Source: Atlantibacter sp032062175
GTDB lineage: Bacteria > Pseudomonadota > Gammaproteobacteria > Enterobacterales > Enterobacteriaceae
Direction: 5' to 3'
Assembly (NCBI RefSeq): GCF_032062175.1
Contig: NZ_DAMBQK010000025.1
Location: 1-64,000, forward strand
DNA: 64,000 bases
A model generated the notes under the pieces. It saw nothing but the letters and a program-made list of their open reading frames with translations. It had not been told where the DNA came from and ran no database searches. Within the stretch, counting starts at the first letter, position 1. Every line of letters begins with the position of its first letter. Of the stretch, positions 62,103-64,000 are shown in pieces. The position numbers and the translations under genes were made by a program.

Positions 62103-63650
62103 TTACGCAACGGTGAAGCCCAGCATCATGCCGGTATCTTCATGTTCCAGCAGATGGCAGTGGGCCATGTAGGCCTGCTCCGCCGGGGCGGGATGATCGA
62201 AACGCACCAACACCTCGCTACGCGCGCCTTCCACCCAGACGGTATCTTTCCAGCCTGCACGATGGGCCGCTGGCGGTTTGCCGTTTTCGGTCAGGATGCG
62301 GAACTGGGTGCCGTGGATGTGGAACGGGTGCATCATCATGTCGCCCTCCCCGGAAATGGTCCAGCGCTCGTACTGCCCACGCTCGACAGCAAATGCCGGT
62401 TTAGACATATCAAACGCCAGCCCGTTAATTTTGTTGGCGTGGTGGAAGTCCATATTCTGATGGCCCATACCCCCATGATTCATATTACCGTGGCCCATAC
62501 CGTGGTGCATGCCCATGCCAGCCAGCGCCTGTTTACCGTATTTTTGTTCCAGTGCCTGCATACCCATCATGTCGAGCATCGGGTCCATCATTAGCTGTAG
62601 CCAGCGCTCTTTGGCGTTAGCGCTATCCGGTATCGCAGGCATATCGACCAGCTTGTCTGGCAGCTCACCGGACGCGGTCACCACCAGCGGCTGAATGCGC
62701 ACCACCGGCACCGGTTGATCAAACGGCGCGACGGTCATGCCGATCTGCTTCACCGGCAGCGTCACGATATCGAATGGCGTGTTGTCGCGGTTTTCTACCA
62801 GCACTTCAAAGCGCTCGCCCATGATCATCGGCAATTCGGTGACTTTTACCGGCTCGGCCAGCAGGCCGCCGTCGCTGCCGACGACGTATAGCGGGCGGCC
62901 ATCGCTAGTGGCGATATTCAGCGAACGGGCATTACAGCCGTTGAGCAAACGCAGCCGCAGCCAGCCGCGCGGCGCGGCATGTTGCGGATACGCCGCGCCG
63001 TTACACAGCAGCGTGTCGCCAAACCAACCGACGGCGGCACTCATCATATCCAGTTGATAATCGATCTGGCCGTCGGCCCCGAAGCGTTTGTCCTGGATAA
63101 TCAGCGGGACGTCATCAATGCCCCACTGCTGAGGCAGGCGCAGCAGGCGGCTGTCGTTATCTTCAATCAACACAAGCCCAGCCAATCCCATCGCCACTTG
63201 ATGCCCGGTTTTGCCATGCTGGTGCGGGTGGAACCAGCAGGTGGCGGCGCGCTGCTGCGGCGTAAAGGAGACGGTGCGGGTTTCACCGGGTTTAATCACA
63301 CCCTGCGGGCCGCCATCCACCTCGCCGGGAATTTCCAGACCATGCCAGTGTAGCGTGGTTTCTTCCGCCAGGGTGTTGTGAATATTAACGGTCACGGCTT
63401 TCCCTTGCCGCAACTGGATCGCCGGGCCAAGTAAGTTACCGTTGTAACCCCAGGTGGTCGCCGCTTTGCCGTTAAACAGCGTCTGGCCCGCCTGGATCAT
63501 CAGGCGGATGCGGCTCTCTGCATCGGCGGATAACAGATTGGGAATAGGTAAAGCGGGGTGTTCGGCGGCCAGCGCGAAACGGCTCCACAGCGGTAACGCG
63601 CTCGCTGCACCCAGCACAGCGGAGTATTTTAAAAAGTCGCGGCGATGCAT
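62103..63650 (-). CDS. cueO: Multicopper oxidase CueO
   Basis: CueO is a periplasmic cuprous oxidase that protects against copper. The start at MHRRDFLKYSAVLG gives 515 residues (E. coli 516) with a twin-arginine signal ending near FALAA. Three cupredoxin domains carry the copper motifs HWHGLEIPG, WFHPHQHGK, HPFHIHGTQF and HCHLLEHEDTGM. A Met/His-rich loop (from DPMLDMMGMQ through HHGMGHGNMNHG) binds extra copper over the type 1 site. The frame reads 13 codons further upstream, but those precede the Tat motif and overlap the promoter. Confidence 0.96.
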   Translation of the reverse strand: MHRRDFLKYSAVLGAASALPLWSRFALAAEHPALPIPNLLSADAESRIRLMIQAGQTLFNGKAATTWGYNGNLLGPAIQLRQGKAVTVNIHNTLAEETTLHWHGLEIPGEVDGGPQGVIKPGETRTVSFTPQQRAATCWFHPHQHGKTGHQVAMGLAGLVLIEDNDSRLLRLPQQWGIDDVPLIIQDKRFGADGQIDYQLDMMSAAVGWFGDTLLCNGAAYPQHAAPRGWLRLRLLNGCNARSLNIATSDGRPLYVVGSDGGLLAEPVKVTELPMIMGERFEVLVENRDNTPFDIVTLPVKQIGMTVAPFDQPVPVVRIQPLVVTASGELPDKLVDMPAIPDSANAKERWLQLMMDPMLDMMGMQALEQKYGKQALAGMGMHHGMGHGNMNHGGMGHQNMDFHHANKINGLAFDMSKPAFAVERGQYERWTISGEGDMMMHPFHIHGTQFRILTENGKPPAAHRAGWKDTVWVEGARSEVLVRFDHPAPAEQAYMAHCHLLEHEDTGMMLGFTVA

Positions 63651-63684
63651 GTCGATTTCCTTATAGTTCGCAGGCGTAATTTTG

Positions 63685-63715
63685 AGCATAAACCCTCCCC
63701 TAAGCGGAAGGTCAA
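63685..63715 (-). promoter_or_regulatory. CueR-type promoter of cueO
   Basis: On the minus strand a -35 TTGACC and a -10 TATGCT are separated by 19 bases, longer than the usual 17 and typical of MerR-family activated promoters. The dyad ACCTTCC-N7-GGAGGGT fills the spacer. This matches CueR control of cueO in E. coli. The cueR gene is not in this window. Confidence 0.8.
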
Positions 63716-63796
63716 GCCAGCGGAATAATAATAAAGATCGTCGTGAAATGTGGATTTGTGCTAACTTTCACTCTTCAGAGAGGAGTTCCAGGCGCG

Positions 63797-64000
63797 ATGA
63801 TGAAGTGGGTCAGGTTTGTGTTACTCGGTGGGTTGCTCGGATTCTCCGCCAGTAGTTTTGCACTAAGTGAGTCTGAAGCCGAAGATATGGCTGATCTTAC
63901 GGCGGTTTTTGTATTTTTGAAGAATGATTGCGGCTACCAAAACTTGCCCAACGGCCAGATTCGACGCGCATTGGTGTTTTTCGCCCAGCAAAACCAGTGG
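63797..64000 (+). CDS. yacC: YacC family exported protein (partial)
   Basis: The reading frame runs off the end of the window after 68 codons. It opens MMKWVRFVLLGGLLGFS, a signal peptide ending SSFA, followed by LSESEAEDMADLTAVFVFL and NDCGYQNLPNGQIRRALVFF. This matches E. coli YacC, a periplasmic protein also known as a PulS/OutS-type pilotin homologue. Two adjacent ATGs (63797 and 63800) are possible starts; AGGAG lies upstream at 63781. It is divergent from cueO, as in E. coli. Confidence 0.85.
   Translation, partial: MMKWVRFVLLGGLLGFSASSFALSESEAEDMADLTAVFVFLKNDCGYQNLPNGQIRRALVFFAQQNQW

Noticed and set aside
1..64000. Prophage, insertion sequences, CRISPR arrays, tRNA or rRNA genes
   Set aside because: I read through for transposase or integrase-like proteins, repeat-spacer patterns and tRNA-like cloverleaves and found none. 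Gene order is continuous with the enterobacterial core chromosome.

Overview
The window is a chromosomal backbone segment of an enterobacterium close to Escherichia, Klebsiella, Enterobacter and Kosakonia. The evidence is gene order and protein length. From accA to yacC the genes follow the order of the corresponding E. coli K-12 block, read in the opposite direction, and most products match the E. coli protein to within a few residues. I do not assign a genus. I found no prophage, insertion sequence, CRISPR array, tRNA or rRNA. No new multi-gene system is visible, and nearly everything is recognisable housekeeping.

Layout. (1) 94-19545, minus strand: the translation, envelope and lipid A block rpsB-tsf, pyrH, frr, dxr, uppS, cdsA, rseP, bamA, skp, lpxD, fabZ, lpxA, lpxB, rnhB, dnaE, accA. 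It links ribosome and elongation factor supply, isoprenoid and undecaprenyl carriers, CDP-diacylglycerol, outer membrane protein assembly, lipid A and fatty acid synthesis, and replication. (2) 19864-24862, plus: map, glnD, dapD, yaeH. (3) 24902-29269, minus: cdaR, degP, dgt. (4) 29362-31486, plus: mtnN, btuF, yadS. Then erpA and clcA (minus) and hemL (plus). (5) 34921-36140: remnants of a divergent flavodoxin-like oxidoreductase / LysR regulator pair, the only clearly decayed and accessory-looking part. (6) 36172-42147, minus: the ferrichrome operon fhuA-fhuC-fhuD-fhuB behind a Fur-like site. (7) 42407-47460, minus: mrcB and hrpB. (8) 47548-54527, plus: thpR, sfsA, dksA, gluQ, pcnB, folK, panB, panC, panD, covering RNA and tRNA modification, the stringent response, folate and pantothenate. 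(9) 54555-58126, minus: yadE, yadI, yadH, yadG. (10) 58234-64000: can, hpt, gcd, cueO and the start of yacC.

The points most worth a second look are these. A deletion scar removed the shared promoter region and the 5' ends of both genes of the oxidoreductase/LysR pair, and a second deletion lies inside the oxidoreductase. pcnB appears to start at an AUU codon. A terminator sits directly before gluQ. A perfect CRP dyad overlaps the gcd promoter. The cueO promoter has a 19-bp spacer typical of MerR-family control. A strong hairpin separates fhuA from fhuC. The surface loops of BamA and FhuA differ from those of E. coli. Compared with E. coli K-12, the fimbrial cluster between folK and panB, rpnC between panC and panD, and yaeI beside yaeH are absent. 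Comparisons with E. coli proteins are from memory, not from alignments.
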